Shown here: positions 32,844 to 41,799 of the stretch, piece by piece
Layout of the letters: each line of letters begins with the position of its first letter
Position numbering within the stretch: position 1 is the stretch's first letter
DNA from: Arthrobacter woluwensis
GTDB taxonomy: Bacteria > Actinomycetota > Actinomycetes > Actinomycetales > Micrococcaceae
Reading direction: 5' to 3'
DNA length: 64,000 bases
NCBI RefSeq assembly: GCF_900105345.1
Contig: NZ_FNSN01000003.1
Location: 62,001-126,000, forward strand
The notes under the pieces: model-generated
Seen by the model: only the letters and a program-made list of their open reading frames with translations
Told to the model about the DNA's origin: nothing
Databases searched by the model: none
Made by a program: the position numbers and the translations under genes

Positions 32844-33152
32844 CTACGGCCAGTCGATGAACTGGTCGTTGGCGTGGTGCTTCCGCAGATAAGCGGCGAT
32901 GAACGGGCAGTGCGGCACGACACGCTGGCCGGCCGCGACCACGTCGTCGATCGCGAAGTGCGCCAGCACCCCCGCCAAGCCCTGCCCGCTGAACTCCTGG
33001 GCGACCTCGGTGTGCACGAAGTCCACCCGGCCCGGGGTGAGCCGGTACTGCGCGAAACCCGCGAGCTTTTCCCCGACGAACACCTCGTAGCGATGCAGTT
33101 CGGGGTTGTTACGGGTGGTCACATCGGCGTTGAAGGTGTCGTCCTGGCTCAT
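32844..33152 (-). CDS. Small GNAT-like N-acetyltransferase (YjdJ type)
   Basis: 102-residue minimal acetyltransferase of the Acetyltransf_CG/YjdJ group. It has RYEVFVGEKLAGFAQYRL, DFVHTEVAQEFSGQGLAGVL (the acetyl-CoA pyrophosphate loop Q-x-x-G-x-G/A), AIDDVVAAGQRVVPHCPFIA and the terminal helix YLRKHH. Length and layout fit the family exactly. The substrate is unknown. Confidence 0.85.
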   Translation of the reverse strand: MSQDDTFNADVTTRNNPELHRYEVFVGEKLAGFAQYRLTPGRVDFVHTEVAQEFSGQGLAGVLAHFAIDDVVAAGQRVVPHCPFIAAYLRKHHANDQFIDWP

Positions 33153-33200
33153 GGGTCCAGCCTCGCACCCTGTCGCCGGGGTGGCAAGGAATCACCCCCT

Positions 33201-33272
33201 GATCGACTGCTCCCTACGATGCCGGAATCCCGGGATTTCAGCCCGGAAAGACATCGTAGGGAGCAGTCGATC
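33201..33272 (-). terminator. Hairpin downstream of the GlcD-like gene
   Basis: 21-bp perfect arms (33201-33221 and 33252-33272; core CTGCTCCCTACGATG) with a 30-nt loop, located 16 bp past the stop of the oxidase gene read on the minus strand. Confidence 0.7.
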
Positions 33273-33287
33273 GAGAAAAGGAGGGGC

Positions 33288-34670
33288 TCAGATGGCCTTG
33301 CCGGGGTTGAGGACGCCGTGGGGGTCGAAGACGTCCTTGATGCCGCGCTGGAGTTCGCGGACCCGCTCGGACTGCTCCCAGCCGAGCCAGCGCAGCTTGA
33401 AACTGCCGATCCCGTGCTCGCCCGTGATCGTGCCGCCCATCGCGAGGGCCACGCGCACGGAATCATCCAGGGCCCGGTCCAGATCGGCCACCGCGGCCTC
33501 CTCCTCGCCGGGCTGCGGTTCGGCCCAGAACGTCGGGTGCAGATTGCCGTCCCCGGCATGGGCCACGAGCTTCATCCCCACCCGGTACTCGGCGGCGATC
33601 CGTTCCAGTTCGGCCGCGTAGTCCACCAGGAGCGACCGCGGCACCGCGACGTCCTCGCCCACGCGCAAGCGGTCCTCGGCCCCGGACCCGCGGTTGTTGC
33701 GCCGGATCAGCACGAAGCGCTCGGCGTCCGAGGAGCCGGCGCGAAGCGACGATTCGTCGGCCAGGGCGCCGCCCGCCTCCCGCAGGACCTCGCGCACGAC
33801 GGCGGCCTCCGCGTCCGCGCCGAAGCCGTCGGTCTGGACGAGGAGCAGGGCGCTGCCGCGGCTGGCGAAGGCCGTGCCGTTGAGGGCGTCGGCGTCCTCG
33901 ATCGAGGCGCGGTCCATCAATTCCATGATCGCGGGCTGGACGCGGGCCCGGCCGACCGCCAGGACACCCGCGGCCGCGGACGGGAGATCCGGGAAGAAGG
34001 CGGCGATCGTCACGACCTTGACCGGCAGATGCCGCAGCCGGACGGTCGCACCCACCACGATCCCGAGCGTCCCCTCGGAGCCGACCAGGAGGGCGACCAG
34101 GTCATAGCCGGCCACGCCCTTGAAGGTGGCGTGCCCCAGGCGCACCAGCTCGCCGTCGGCCAGCACGACGTCGAGCGCCAGCACCGAGTCGCGCGTCACC
34201 CCGTACTTGGCGCAGCGCAGCCCGCCGGCGTTCGTGCCGATGTTCCCGCCGATCGTGGCGAACGTGAAGCTGGCCGGATCCGGCGCGTACATGAGGCCGT
34301 GCTCCGCGGCGGCGGCGTTGAGGTCGGCGTTCACCACCCCCGGCTCGACCACGGCGACCTCGTCCTCGGCGCGGACGTCCAGGATGCGGTTCATCCGTTC
34401 GAGGCTGATGATCACGCTGTCCTTGACGGCGTGCGCCCCGCCCGAGAGCCCCGATCCCGCCCCCCGCGGCACCACCCGGACACCGGCCGCGGCGCAGGCG
34501 CGCACCGTGGTCTGAACATCTTCGGCGGAGCCGGCGAAAACCACTGCGAGGGCGGGTGCCTCCGGACGATCCGGGGCCCGGTCCTGGCTGTATTCCCGCA
34601 CCAGGACGGGATCCGTGGCGACCTTGTCCGGTCCGAGCTGCTGAGTGAGGGTGGCGGCGATCTCGTGCAT
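33288..34670 (-). CDS. FAD-linked oxidase (GlcD/D-lactate dehydrogenase-like)
   Basis: 460-residue VAO/PCMH-type flavoprotein oxidising an alpha-hydroxy acid such as glycolate or D-lactate. The FAD-binding half (about 35-220) has VRVVPRGAGSGLSGGAHAVK and TIGGNIGTNAGGLRCAKYG; the C-terminal FAD-oxidase cap ends in GGTITGEHGIGSFKLRWL with the conserved His, and the partial metal site HAGDGNLHPTFW. Length is typical of GlcD/DLD. No GlcE or GlcF genes adjoin it, so the electron acceptor is unknown. The start has the shared TACGCT-N7-ATG element. Confidence 0.9.
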   Translation of the reverse strand: MHEIAATLTQQLGPDKVATDPVLVREYSQDRAPDRPEAPALAVVFAGSAEDVQTTVRACAAAGVRVVPRGAGSGLSGGAHAVKDSVIISLERMNRILDVRAEDEVAVVEPGVVNADLNAAAAEHGLMYAPDPASFTFATIGGNIGTNAGGLRCAKYGVTRDSVLALDVVLADGELVRLGHATFKGVAGYDLVALLVGSEGTLGIVVGATVRLRHLPVKVVTIAAFFPDLPSAAAGVLAVGRARVQPAIMELMDRASIEDADALNGTAFASRGSALLLVQTDGFGADAEAAVVREVLREAGGALADESSLRAGSSDAERFVLIRRNNRGSGAEDRLRVGEDVAVPRSLLVDYAAELERIAAEYRVGMKLVAHAGDGNLHPTFWAEPQPGEEEAAVADLDRALDDSVRVALAMGGTITGEHGIGSFKLRWLGWEQSERVRELQRGIKDVFDPHGVLNPGKAI

Positions 34671-34677
34671 GGTCCTA

Positions 34678-34683
34678 AGCGTA
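34678..34683 (-). promoter_or_regulatory. Shared leaderless -10 element, copy 3
   Basis: TACGCTTAGGACCATG on the minus strand: a -10 box, 7 nt, then ATG. Same as copies at 27441 and 28117 with one or two differences. Confidence 0.5.
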
Positions 34684-34757
34684 GGCCGCGTGACAGCCCG
34701 CAGGGTTACGGTGGTCCCAGCGCATCATCCCCGATGGGCCGGAGAGAAAGGATCCTC

Positions 34758-34913
34758 ATGTTCGGAAGCAAGAAGCGCGAAGAGGAACACGAAGAAGAAG
34801 TGGCGGAGGTCTCCCGGCGCGAAGCCGAGCTGGCCGAGGACGCCACCGAGACGGACGATTCGTTCTCCGACACGAACGAAGCCCTCGAAGCCGAGGAAGA
34901 ACCCAACCCCTGA
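34758..34913 (+). CDS. Small acidic protein
   Basis: 51-residue, strongly acidic protein (FGSKKREEEHEEEVAEVSRR, then EDATETDDSFSDTNEALEAE). A short basic start is followed by Glu-rich helix-prone sequence, probably disordered or coiled. GAGAAAGG precedes the ATG, and there is no competing gene. Function unknown. Confidence 0.6.
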   Translation: MFGSKKREEEHEEEVAEVSRREAELAEDATETDDSFSDTNEALEAEEEPNP

Positions 34914-34980
34914 GTCGCGGCGGGGCGGGCGCGCACGCACCCGCCCCGCTATCGGCCCCGGTCGCGCTCTCGGCAGAGCG

Positions 34981-36294
34981 TCAGCTGCTCAGGTCCTTGC
35001 CCCGGGTCTCCGGAAGCCGCAGCACCACCAGGATCGAGATGATGCTCAGGACCACCGCGTAGAGGTTGAACATCCACGGCTGCTTCACCACATCGGTGAA
35101 CAGGGTCTGGAGGTAAGGCGCGGTGCCGCCGAACGCCGCCACCGCGAGGGCGTACGGGATGCCGACGCCGGCCGTGCGGACCTTCGCCGGGAACAGCTCC
35201 GCGTACACCGCGGGGGCGATCGCGGCCCCGGCGGCGATGAAGACGAGCATCACGGCCATCGAGACGAACAGCTGCCACACCGAATCCCGGAGCAGCCAGG
35301 TCATGGGGAAGTGCAGCGCCGCGCACCCCACACCGCCGATGATGAGGACCGGCTTCCGGCCGATCCTGTCGCTCAGACGGCCCCAGAACGGCAGGGCGAT
35401 CAGGAAGACGATGTTGGCGGCGAACCCCGCCCAGAGCGCCTGCCCCGGATCCAGTTTGAGGCTCGTGGCCGCATAGGTCGGCGCAACGATGGCCCACACG
35501 TAGTAGATGACCGTCAGGCCCAGCGTCATGCCGATCACCTGTGCCGCCTGCTTCCGGTGTGCCACGATGTCCCGCATCAGGGCTCCGAACCCCTGCTCCC
35601 GCGTCGCACTCCCGGTCTTCAGCTCCTCGAAGGCCTCGGTCTCCGGCATCCGCGCCCGCATCACCAGGCCGTACAGGCCCATGAGGGCGCCGAGGATGAA
35701 CGGCAGCCGCCAGCCCCACGCCGCCATCTCAGCCTTCGGCAGCAGCGCCGCCAGGATCGCGCCCAGCAGCGCGCCGAGCATGTTCCCCAGGGTGCCGGAG
35801 AAGTAGATGAGCGTGGCCCAGAAGCCTCGCTTCTCCCGCGGCGCCATCTCCGCGAGATACGTCTGCGACGACGGCAGCTCGCCGCCGTGCGCCAGGCCCT
35901 GGATCAGGCGGGCCACCAGGAGCAGCAGGGACGCGAACGCGCCGACCGCGGCGAAGGTCGGGGCGATGCCGATCAGCAGACTGCCGATCGCCGCCATCGC
36001 GACCGTCAGGGTCATCGCGTTCTTGCGGCCGAAACGGTCGCCGACCCATCCGAAGACGAACCCGCCGAACGGCCGCGCCACGAAGCCGACGGCGAAGATC
36101 GCCAGCGTCGAGAGGATGGCCGACGTGGGATCCGCGGGGTTGAAGAGCTGCTTCGAGAAGTACGGCGCGAAGGTCGCGTAGATCGCCCAGTCGTACCATT
36201 CGGCGGCGTTTCCGATACCGGTGCTGATGAGGGTGCGACGCGCGGACGGCTTGGCGGCGTCGACGGTGGGGGCTGAGGGCGTGCTGGCGGTCAT
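34981..36294 (-). CDS. MFS transporter, metabolite:H+ symporter (MHS) type
   Basis: 437-residue, 12-helix major facilitator. The N-terminal GIGNAAEWYDWAIYATFAPY is the MHS-subfamily signature; the loop 2-3 motif GWVGDRFGRKNAM and the C-half counterpart GRLSDRIGRKPVL are both present. MHS carriers move carboxylates, betaines or similar metabolites with protons. The start at 36294 is preferred (CAGGAG upstream); the longer frame to 36426 is a low-complexity extension. It follows the M20 amidohydrolase on the same strand, 28 bp apart, so it probably imports that enzyme's substrate or exports its product. Confidence 0.9.
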   Translation of the reverse strand: MTASTPSAPTVDAAKPSARRTLISTGIGNAAEWYDWAIYATFAPYFSKQLFNPADPTSAILSTLAIFAVGFVARPFGGFVFGWVGDRFGRKNAMTLTVAMAAIGSLLIGIAPTFAAVGAFASLLLLVARLIQGLAHGGELPSSQTYLAEMAPREKRGFWATLIYFSGTLGNMLGALLGAILAALLPKAEMAAWGWRLPFILGALMGLYGLVMRARMPETEAFEELKTGSATREQGFGALMRDIVAHRKQAAQVIGMTLGLTVIYYVWAIVAPTYAATSLKLDPGQALWAGFAANIVFLIALPFWGRLSDRIGRKPVLIIGGVGCAALHFPMTWLLRDSVWQLFVSMAVMLVFIAAGAAIAPAVYAELFPAKVRTAGVGIPYALAVAAFGGTAPYLQTLFTDVVKQPWMFNLYAVVLSIISILVVLRLPETRGKDLSS

Positions 36295-36322
36295 GACGGT
36301 CTCCTGAGGTTCCTGGGGCTGG

Positions 36323-37657
36323 TCAGCGGACGGCCGGCTGGGCGGAATCCGGCTGCTCTGAGTCCGATGGCGCTGAGCCCGATGACGTTGAGCCCGATGG
36401 CGCAGTGTCGCTCGGGGCTGTCGCAAGGAGCGCGGTGCGGGACAGCGCGAGCTGCGCGTAGACTGCCGCGCCGTCGGCGAGCACCGCGTCGTCGAAGGTG
36501 GCGTAGGGCGAGTGGTTGAAAGCGCTCGTCCGGGGATCGACGCCCTCCGGCACCGCGCTGAGCCCGACGAAGCTGCCGGGCACCTCCGCGAGCACGCGCG
36601 AGAAGTCCTCGGAGCCGCTGAGGGGCTGGGCCAGCCGGGAGTGCCGTCCGTCGAAGAGCTCCGTGATGGCGGATTCCGCGAACTCGGTCTCGGCGGTGTC
36701 CGTGACGGTGAGCGGGTACTCGGGGAGGTAGGTGACCTCCACGTCCAGACCGTGGGCGTGGGCGATGCCCTGGAGCAGGCGCGGGATCGCGGTCTGCATG
36801 CGCTCCCGGTTCGCCTCGGAGAAGGTGCGGATCGTGGCGTCGAACTCGGCGGTGTCCGGGATGACGTTGCGCTTGGTGCCGGCTGCCAGGCGGCCGACGG
36901 TGAGGACGGTCGGGTCGAACATGTCGAACTGCCGCGTGACCATGGTCTGCAGGGCCAGGATCATCTCGGCGGACACCGTGACCGGGTCCTTCGCAGCGTG
37001 GGGAGCCGAGCCGTGGCCGCCGGCGCCGAGCACCCGGACGAACAGGCCGTCCGACGCGCTCATCATGACGCCGGGGCGGGTGACGAAACGGCCGTGCGGC
37101 TCGAGCGAGGAGAAGACGTGCATGCCGAACGCAGCGTCCACCCGGCGGCCGGCGGCGTCCAGGACCCCTTCGCGCACCATGACCGACGCGCCGTCGTAGC
37201 CCTCCTCCCCCGGCTGGAACATGAAGACGACGTCGCCGGCGATCCGGTGCCGGCTGTCGGCGAGGAGGGTCGCGGCGCCGAGCAGCATGGCGGTGTGGAG
37301 GTCGTGGCCGCAGGCGTGCATCGCGCCGTCGATCCTGGAGGTGTACTCGACGCCCGTGCGCTCCTGGACCGGGAGGGCGTCCATGTCGGCGCGGAGCAGG
37401 ACCGCGGGGCGTGCCCCCGTCCCGGCGGCCCCGGCGGAGGGGCTCGCGGCGGGGAGGCCGGCCGTGCCGCGGAGGACCGCGGTGACCGAGGTGGTGTCCG
37501 TGCCGGTGGAGATCTCCAGCCCCAGGCCATCCAGTGCGGCCAGGACCTTCTCCTGCGTCCGGGGCAGATCCAGCCCGATCTCGGGGGCCTGGTGGAAGGC
37601 GTGCCTCCACTGGATGAGCTGGTCCTGCAACGTCCTTGCGTCGTCCGTGATGGCCAT
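36323..37657 (-). CDS. M20 family amidohydrolase (hippurate hydrolase/aminoacylase-like)
   Basis: 444-residue metal-dependent amidohydrolase that cleaves N-acyl amino acids. Motifs: RADMDALPVQERTGVEY, HACGHDLHTAMLLGAA (metal ligands), FQPGEEGYDGASVMVREGVL (catalytic Glu-Glu), a dimerisation domain in the middle, and GSEDFSRVLAEVPGSF near the end. The start at 37657 has GAGGAG upstream. The last 30 residues are a Ser/Pro-rich repetitive tail (TAPSDTAPSGSTSSGSAPSD), unusual for the family. Divergent from an Lrp-type regulator. Confidence 0.9.
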   Translation of the reverse strand: MAITDDARTLQDQLIQWRHAFHQAPEIGLDLPRTQEKVLAALDGLGLEISTGTDTTSVTAVLRGTAGLPAASPSAGAAGTGARPAVLLRADMDALPVQERTGVEYTSRIDGAMHACGHDLHTAMLLGAATLLADSRHRIAGDVVFMFQPGEEGYDGASVMVREGVLDAAGRRVDAAFGMHVFSSLEPHGRFVTRPGVMMSASDGLFVRVLGAGGHGSAPHAAKDPVTVSAEMILALQTMVTRQFDMFDPTVLTVGRLAAGTKRNVIPDTAEFDATIRTFSEANRERMQTAIPRLLQGIAHAHGLDVEVTYLPEYPLTVTDTAETEFAESAITELFDGRHSRLAQPLSGSEDFSRVLAEVPGSFVGLSAVPEGVDPRTSAFNHSPYATFDDAVLADGAAVYAQLALSRTALLATAPSDTAPSGSTSSGSAPSDSEQPDSAQPAVR

Positions 37658-37754
37658 GCACCGTCTCCTCATGTGTGATCCACGCCATAGTCTGGCGTAT
37701 GAAGAGTGTGCGCTTCTCTTCCAGTCCAGAAGGTCAGGTGCAACAATTTTTCAG

Positions 37755-38855
37755 ATGAGCGTGCCACGTGAGCGTTTTCATCCACTACCGGGTTTTCATC
37801 CCCTGGGGGTCCCCGCCGTCGAGCTGTCCGAGGAGGACCTTCGCCTCCTGCACGCCCTCCAGATCGCCCCGCGCGTCTCCTGGCTCGACGCCGCCGGCAT
37901 CCTCGGCTCCCACCCCGCGACGCTGGCCCGCCGCTGGGAACGGCTGCGGGCCTCGGGACGGGCGTGGATCACGGCCCATCTCGCGGGCGACCCGTCCGTC
38001 ATGATCCTCGCCTTCGCGGACATCGAGTGCGAGCCGGGGCTCCGCGAACAGGCTCAGACGGCTCTGGCCGCCATCCCCGAAGTGGCCACGATCGACGTGG
38101 CCACGGGGAACCCGGACCTCGCGCTCACCGTGCTGGCGCCGTCGCTCGCCGAATGCACGGAGCGCATCCTGCCGCAGGTCGCCTCGGCGCCAGGGGTCCT
38201 CCATGTGCACAGCGAACTCTGCACCCGCCTGCACTCCGGCGGACATTCGTGGCGGCTCGCCGCGCTCGACCGCGAGGAGATCGCCGCCTTCACGCGCCTC
38301 GGCGCGGTCGAACCGCACCACGGACCCGTCCCCGACGCCGCCCTGGACCTCCTCCCGTTCCTGGCGCTCAACGGCCGGGCCGGCGTCTCCGACATGGCCC
38401 GCGCCCTCGACCGGAGTCCGGCCACCGTGCACCGCCAGCTCGCGAAGATCCTGGGCAGCGACCTCCTGACCTTCCGCTGCGAGGTCGCCCAGGGTCCCGC
38501 CGGATACCCTGTCGCGTGCCGCTGGCTCGCCAAGGCGCCCGCCGGACAGCACGCCCAGGTGGCCGCGGCGCTGAGCGGGCTGCGGAACGTGCGCCTCGCC
38601 GCGTCCACGACGGGCCGGACCAACTTCATCATCATGATGTGGCTCCGCACGGTGGCCGACGTCCTCACCGCCGAACTGACGCTGCAGGAACGGCTCCCCC
38701 AGATCGAACTCGTGCAGAGCACGGTCATGCTGCGCAGCGCCAAGCGCGTGGGCTTCATGCTCGGCCCGGACGGCACCGCCACGGGCCAGGTGGTCCCCGG
38801 ACCCGGGATGCCGCAGGAATTGCCCGGCGTGGGACCCGGCATCATGGACGCATGA
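37755..38855 (+). CDS. Lrp/AsnC family regulator with two HTH modules
   Basis: 366-residue double-length Lrp/AsnC protein. The first HTH (about 20-65: [39 protein letters not shown]) is followed by a ligand-binding RAM-like domain, then a second HTH (about 195-240: [40 protein letters not shown]) and a second sensor region. A duplicated layout is known in actinobacteria. It is divergent from the M20/MFS pair, with 97 bp between starts, and probably controls them in response to an amino acid or N-acyl amino acid. Confidence 0.85.
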   Translation: MSVPRERFHPLPGFHPLGVPAVELSEEDLRLLHALQIAPRVSWLDAAGILGSHPATLARRWERLRASGRAWITAHLAGDPSVMILAFADIECEPGLREQAQTALAAIPEVATIDVATGNPDLALTVLAPSLAECTERILPQVASAPGVLHVHSELCTRLHSGGHSWRLAALDREEIAAFTRLGAVEPHHGPVPDAALDLLPFLALNGRAGVSDMARALDRSPATVHRQLAKILGSDLLTFRCEVAQGPAGYPVACRWLAKAPAGQHAQVAAALSGLRNVRLAASTTGRTNFIIMMWLRTVADVLTAELTLQERLPQIELVQSTVMLRSAKRVGFMLGPDGTATGQVVPGPGMPQELPGVGPGIMDA

Positions 38856-39190
38856 GCATCCTCAAGTCCATCCTCCTTTTCGCCCTCTCCGCCGTGGCCG
38901 AGATCGGTGGCGCGTGGCTCATCTGGCAGGCCGTGCGCGAGGACAAGGGCTGGTGGTGGGCCGGGCTCGGGGTGATCGCCCTGGGCCTCTACGGCTTCGT
39001 CGCCAGCCTGCAGCCGGATGCGCACTTCGGGCGGATCCTCGCCGCGTACGGCGGCGTGTTCGTGGCCGGCTCGCTGGCGTGGGGCGTGATCGTGGACGGC
39101 TTCCGCCCCGACCGCTGGGATCTGATCGGGGCCTTCCTCTGCCTGGCGGGCGTCGCCGTCATCATGTTCGCACCGCGCGGCGCGGCCTGA
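38852..39190 (+). CDS. YnfA family (UPF0060) small membrane protein
   Basis: 112-residue protein with four transmembrane helices ([78 protein letters not shown]). The [11 protein letters not shown] and [11 protein letters not shown] segments are characteristic of YnfA/UPF0060, an SMR-like family of unclear function. The start overlaps the Lrp gene stop by ATGA, so the two are coupled. Confidence 0.9.
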   Translation: MSILKSILLFALSAVAEIGGAWLIWQAVREDKGWWWAGLGVIALGLYGFVASLQPDAHFGRILAAYGGVFVAGSLAWGVIVDGFRPDRWDLIGAFLCLAGVAVIMFAPRGAA

Positions 39191-39245
39191 GGACCGGCAG
39201 CGGAACGCGGGCGGCGACGGCGGGCGGCGAGCGCCGTCGTCGAAC

Positions 39246-39274
39246 GTTAACCGGTTCGCCATCTGCCCTTCACC
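39246..39274 (+). promoter_or_regulatory. Possible PHO-box-like direct repeats
   Basis: GTTAACC (39246-39252) and CTTCACC (39268-39274) are 22 bp apart (two 11-bp turns) with a degenerate unit between. This recalls actinobacterial PhoP boxes, and the next gene is a secreted phosphoesterase. A TAGAGT about 25 bp downstream could be the -10. Weak evidence. Confidence 0.3.
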
Positions 39275-39367
39275 GAAGCGCATGACGCGCAGGAATCCTA
39301 GAGTCATCCCGTCATTCGCACGGGGGTTCGGGGCATTCACGCTGTCATCGCGAACTTTGGAGCAAGC

Positions 39368-40927
39368 ATGAAATTGCGGATCACCAGCCGCCTCGGGAAG
39401 ACCTTGGCCGGAGTGCTGGCCGTGGGCGCCCTGAGCGCCTCCCTGCTGGCGGGCGGCACCGCCGCCACCGCCGGAACCACCCTCCCCGCGCACGATTCCC
39501 AGCATCAGAACGACCAGGGCCAGAACAGCCAGGGACGGGACGGGGCGTCGAAGATCGGCCACGTCTGGACCATCATCCTCGAGAACAAGTCCTACGAAGC
39601 CACCTTCACGGGCCTGAACCAGAACGACTACCTCTGGAAGACCCTTCCGTCTTACGGCGCGCTGCTCACGCAGTACTACGGCACGGGCCACTTCAGCCTG
39701 GACAACTACATCAGCCTGGTCGGCGGCCAGTCCCCGGCTCCGGACAACCAGAACGACTGTCCCCAGTACACGGACGTCTCGCCGGGCACCCCCGCGGCCG
39801 ATGGCCAGGTCCTGGCGTCCAAGGGCTGCGTCTACCCGGCCTCCACCAAGACGCTCTTCAACCAGCTCGACGACAAGCACGTCAGCTGGAAGGCCTACAT
39901 GCAGGACATGGGCAACGACGCCGGCCGCGAGGACGTCTACCGCTGCGGCATCCCGGGCGACCCGTCCGGCGCCGGCGTGAAGGACCCCTCCGGCGCGACC
40001 GCCACGGACCAGTACGTCGCCAAGCACAACCCCACGGCCTGGTTCCACTCCGTGATCGACAACCCGCAGGACTGCAAGAACGTGGTCCCGCTCTCCGGCT
40101 ACCACGCCACCCCCGGCCACCCGGCCCTCACCGGCCTGGAGGAGGACCTCAAGTCCGTCCGCACCACGCCGAAGTTCAACTGGATCACCCCGGGCAACTG
40201 CTCCGACGCACACGATGCCACCTGCAAGGGCCCCGGCCAGAACATGAGCGGCGACCCGAACAGCCGCCAGGGCGGTCTCTACGCGTCGGACAACTTCCTC
40301 AAGAAGTACGTCCCGATGATCATGAACTCCCCCGCGTTCCAGCAGGACGGCCTGATCCAAATCATCTTCGATGAGGCCATGCCGCCGTACAAGATGTACG
40401 GCAACTCGATCGCGGACCTCGGCACCCAGACGGGTCCGTGGGGCAACAACAGCGGCCCCGCCATGGGGACCGACTCCGGCACCGGCGCCTCCGCTCAGGC
40501 CGAGGCCAACACGGGCCAGTCCGTGGTCGCGTGCTGCAACGAACTTCCCGGCCCGAACACCAGCCAGCCGGGCTTCCAGGCGTTCAACCAGGACACCACC
40601 CCGGGCGGCGGCATCACGGGCGCCGTCATGATCTCCCGCTTCATCAAGCCGGGCTCGGTCAGCAACCAGCCGTACAACCACTACAGCTGGCTGCGCAGCA
40701 TGGAGGACCTCTTCGGCGTCCACGACGGCGGCACGGACGGCCGGGGACACCTCGGCTTCGCGGCGGCCGACGGGCTCCGCCCCTTCGGCGGCGACGTCTA
40801 CAACAACCCGTCCGGCCGGGCCCTCCAGCCCACGCCGTCCGGCGCGATCACGTACCCGGCCGTGGCCGGCGTGAAGGACACGGGCATCCCGGTCATCCCG
40901 GCCGGCAGCGTCTACGCCCGCCACTGA
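39368..40927 (+). CDS. Secreted phosphoesterase/phosphatase (PF04185-like)
   Basis: 519-residue exported enzyme. A signal peptide covers about residues 1-36 (LGKTLAGVLAVGALSASLLA). The mature part begins with a Gln/Asn-rich linker and then the alkaline-phosphatase-superfamily core: GHVWTIILENKSYEATF (metal and nucleophile region, ENKSY), HFSLDNYISLVGGQSP, later LIQIIFDEAM and HYSWLRSMEDLFGV. These match the phosphoesterase family that includes phospholipase C and acid phosphatases. The substrate (phospholipid or phosphomonoester) is not determined. A possible PHO box upstream would fit phosphate starvation control. Confidence 0.85.
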   Translation: MKLRITSRLGKTLAGVLAVGALSASLLAGGTAATAGTTLPAHDSQHQNDQGQNSQGRDGASKIGHVWTIILENKSYEATFTGLNQNDYLWKTLPSYGALLTQYYGTGHFSLDNYISLVGGQSPAPDNQNDCPQYTDVSPGTPAADGQVLASKGCVYPASTKTLFNQLDDKHVSWKAYMQDMGNDAGREDVYRCGIPGDPSGAGVKDPSGATATDQYVAKHNPTAWFHSVIDNPQDCKNVVPLSGYHATPGHPALTGLEEDLKSVRTTPKFNWITPGNCSDAHDATCKGPGQNMSGDPNSRQGGLYASDNFLKKYVPMIMNSPAFQQDGLIQIIFDEAMPPYKMYGNSIADLGTQTGPWGNNSGPAMGTDSGTGASAQAEANTGQSVVACCNELPGPNTSQPGFQAFNQDTTPGGGITGAVMISRFIKPGSVSNQPYNHYSWLRSMEDLFGVHDGGTDGRGHLGFAAADGLRPFGGDVYNNPSGRALQPTPSGAITYPAVAGVKDTGIPVIPAGSVYARH

Positions 40928-40959
40928 CCCTCACGCCGTCGCTTCACCCCTCCTGCCCG

Positions 40960-41028
40960 CGAGCTCGCTGGGGAGGGTCTGACCTCGCTGCACCGTGTAG
41001 CGATCTCGGCCCCTCCCCAGCGAGCTCG
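40960..41028. terminator. Hairpin after the phosphoesterase gene
   Basis: 18-bp perfect arms (40960-40977 and 41011-41028; core CTCGCTGGGGAGGG) with a 33-nt loop that itself contains a small stem TCGCT/AGCGA. Confidence 0.65.
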
Positions 41029-41086
41029 GCGGACCGGACCGTCAGCCGGCCAGACCGCCAGCAAGCCAGACCCCAGGAAGGCCATC

Positions 41087-41692
41087 GTGCGCTCCCGCTC
41101 CCTCCCCGCTCTCCTTCTCACCGCCGCACTGGCGGTTCCGCTCGCCGCGTGCAGCGCACCGGCGTCGTCGGTCCCCTCAGAGGCGCCCACGGCCACCGCC
41201 GAGGACTCCGCCCAGGCCGTGGTGCGGTCGCTCGGCGCGGTCCCTGTCCCCTCGGCCCCGAGCGCGGAACCCACCGCGAGCGCGAACGCGAGTCACGGCG
41301 CCGTGCTCGCCATCGGCGCACCGGTCGCCGCAACCCTTCCGGACGGGTCCTCGGTGATCCTGACGGCCCTCGGCCCCGACACCGCGCCGGTCCCCGTCCC
41401 CACCTCCCATCCGACGGCCGCCCCGGACATCCCGATCGAGGGCACCATCACCGTGCGGGTGAAGGCGACGTCGGGGTCCGTGGCGATCAGCGCCGGCGAC
41501 CTGGACTGCCGCGATCAGCGGGGCCGCACCGTGGCACTGAACCCGGTCGGCCCGGCGACGGTGACGGTCGCCGCCGGTTCGCAGGCGGACCTGGTGGTGC
41601 GCGGAACGTTCCACGACGGCGCCGCCCAGGTGACGCTGCGCCACGCGGGTCACGCGCTGGCCCTGTGGACGTTCAACATCGAGAACGACTGA
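41087..41692 (+). CDS. Hypothetical lipoprotein
   Basis: 201-residue exported protein. The signal peptide ends in the lipobox LAAC (SLPALLLTAALAVPLAAC), so it is membrane-anchored. A disordered Ala/Pro/Ser stretch is followed by a beta-rich domain (TITVRVKATSGSVAISAGDL, TVAAGSQADLVVRGTFHDGA), resembling DUF4352-type immunoglobulin-like domains, though this is tentative. Function unknown. Confidence 0.75.
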   Translation: MRSRSLPALLLTAALAVPLAACSAPASSVPSEAPTATAEDSAQAVVRSLGAVPVPSAPSAEPTASANASHGAVLAIGAPVAATLPDGSSVILTALGPDTAPVPVPTSHPTAAPDIPIEGTITVRVKATSGSVAISAGDLDCRDQRGRTVALNPVGPATVTVAAGSQADLVVRGTFHDGAAQVTLRHAGHALALWTFNIEND

Positions 41693-41715
41693 CCTTGTGA
41701 CCCGCGTCACCTCAT

Positions 41716-41739
41716 GAAATAGTAAGGGTCAACTATTTC
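41716..41739. promoter_or_regulatory. Operator palindrome upstream of the GH3 gene
   Basis: GAAATAGT-N8-ACTATTTC, a perfect inverted repeat 61 bp before the beta-glucosidase start, in an AT-rich pocket. It probably binds the TetR-type regulator encoded at the end of the same operon. Confidence 0.6.
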
Positions 41740-41799
41740 TGCGAGGAGGCGGCCGGTTCCGGCGTGCCCGCCGCCCTGCCCGTCACGAAGGTGAGCGAC

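Noticed and set aside
38054-40924. 956-codon minus-strand frame across the Lrp, YnfA and phosphoesterase genes
   Set aside because: Spans three well-supported + strand genes and has shadow composition.
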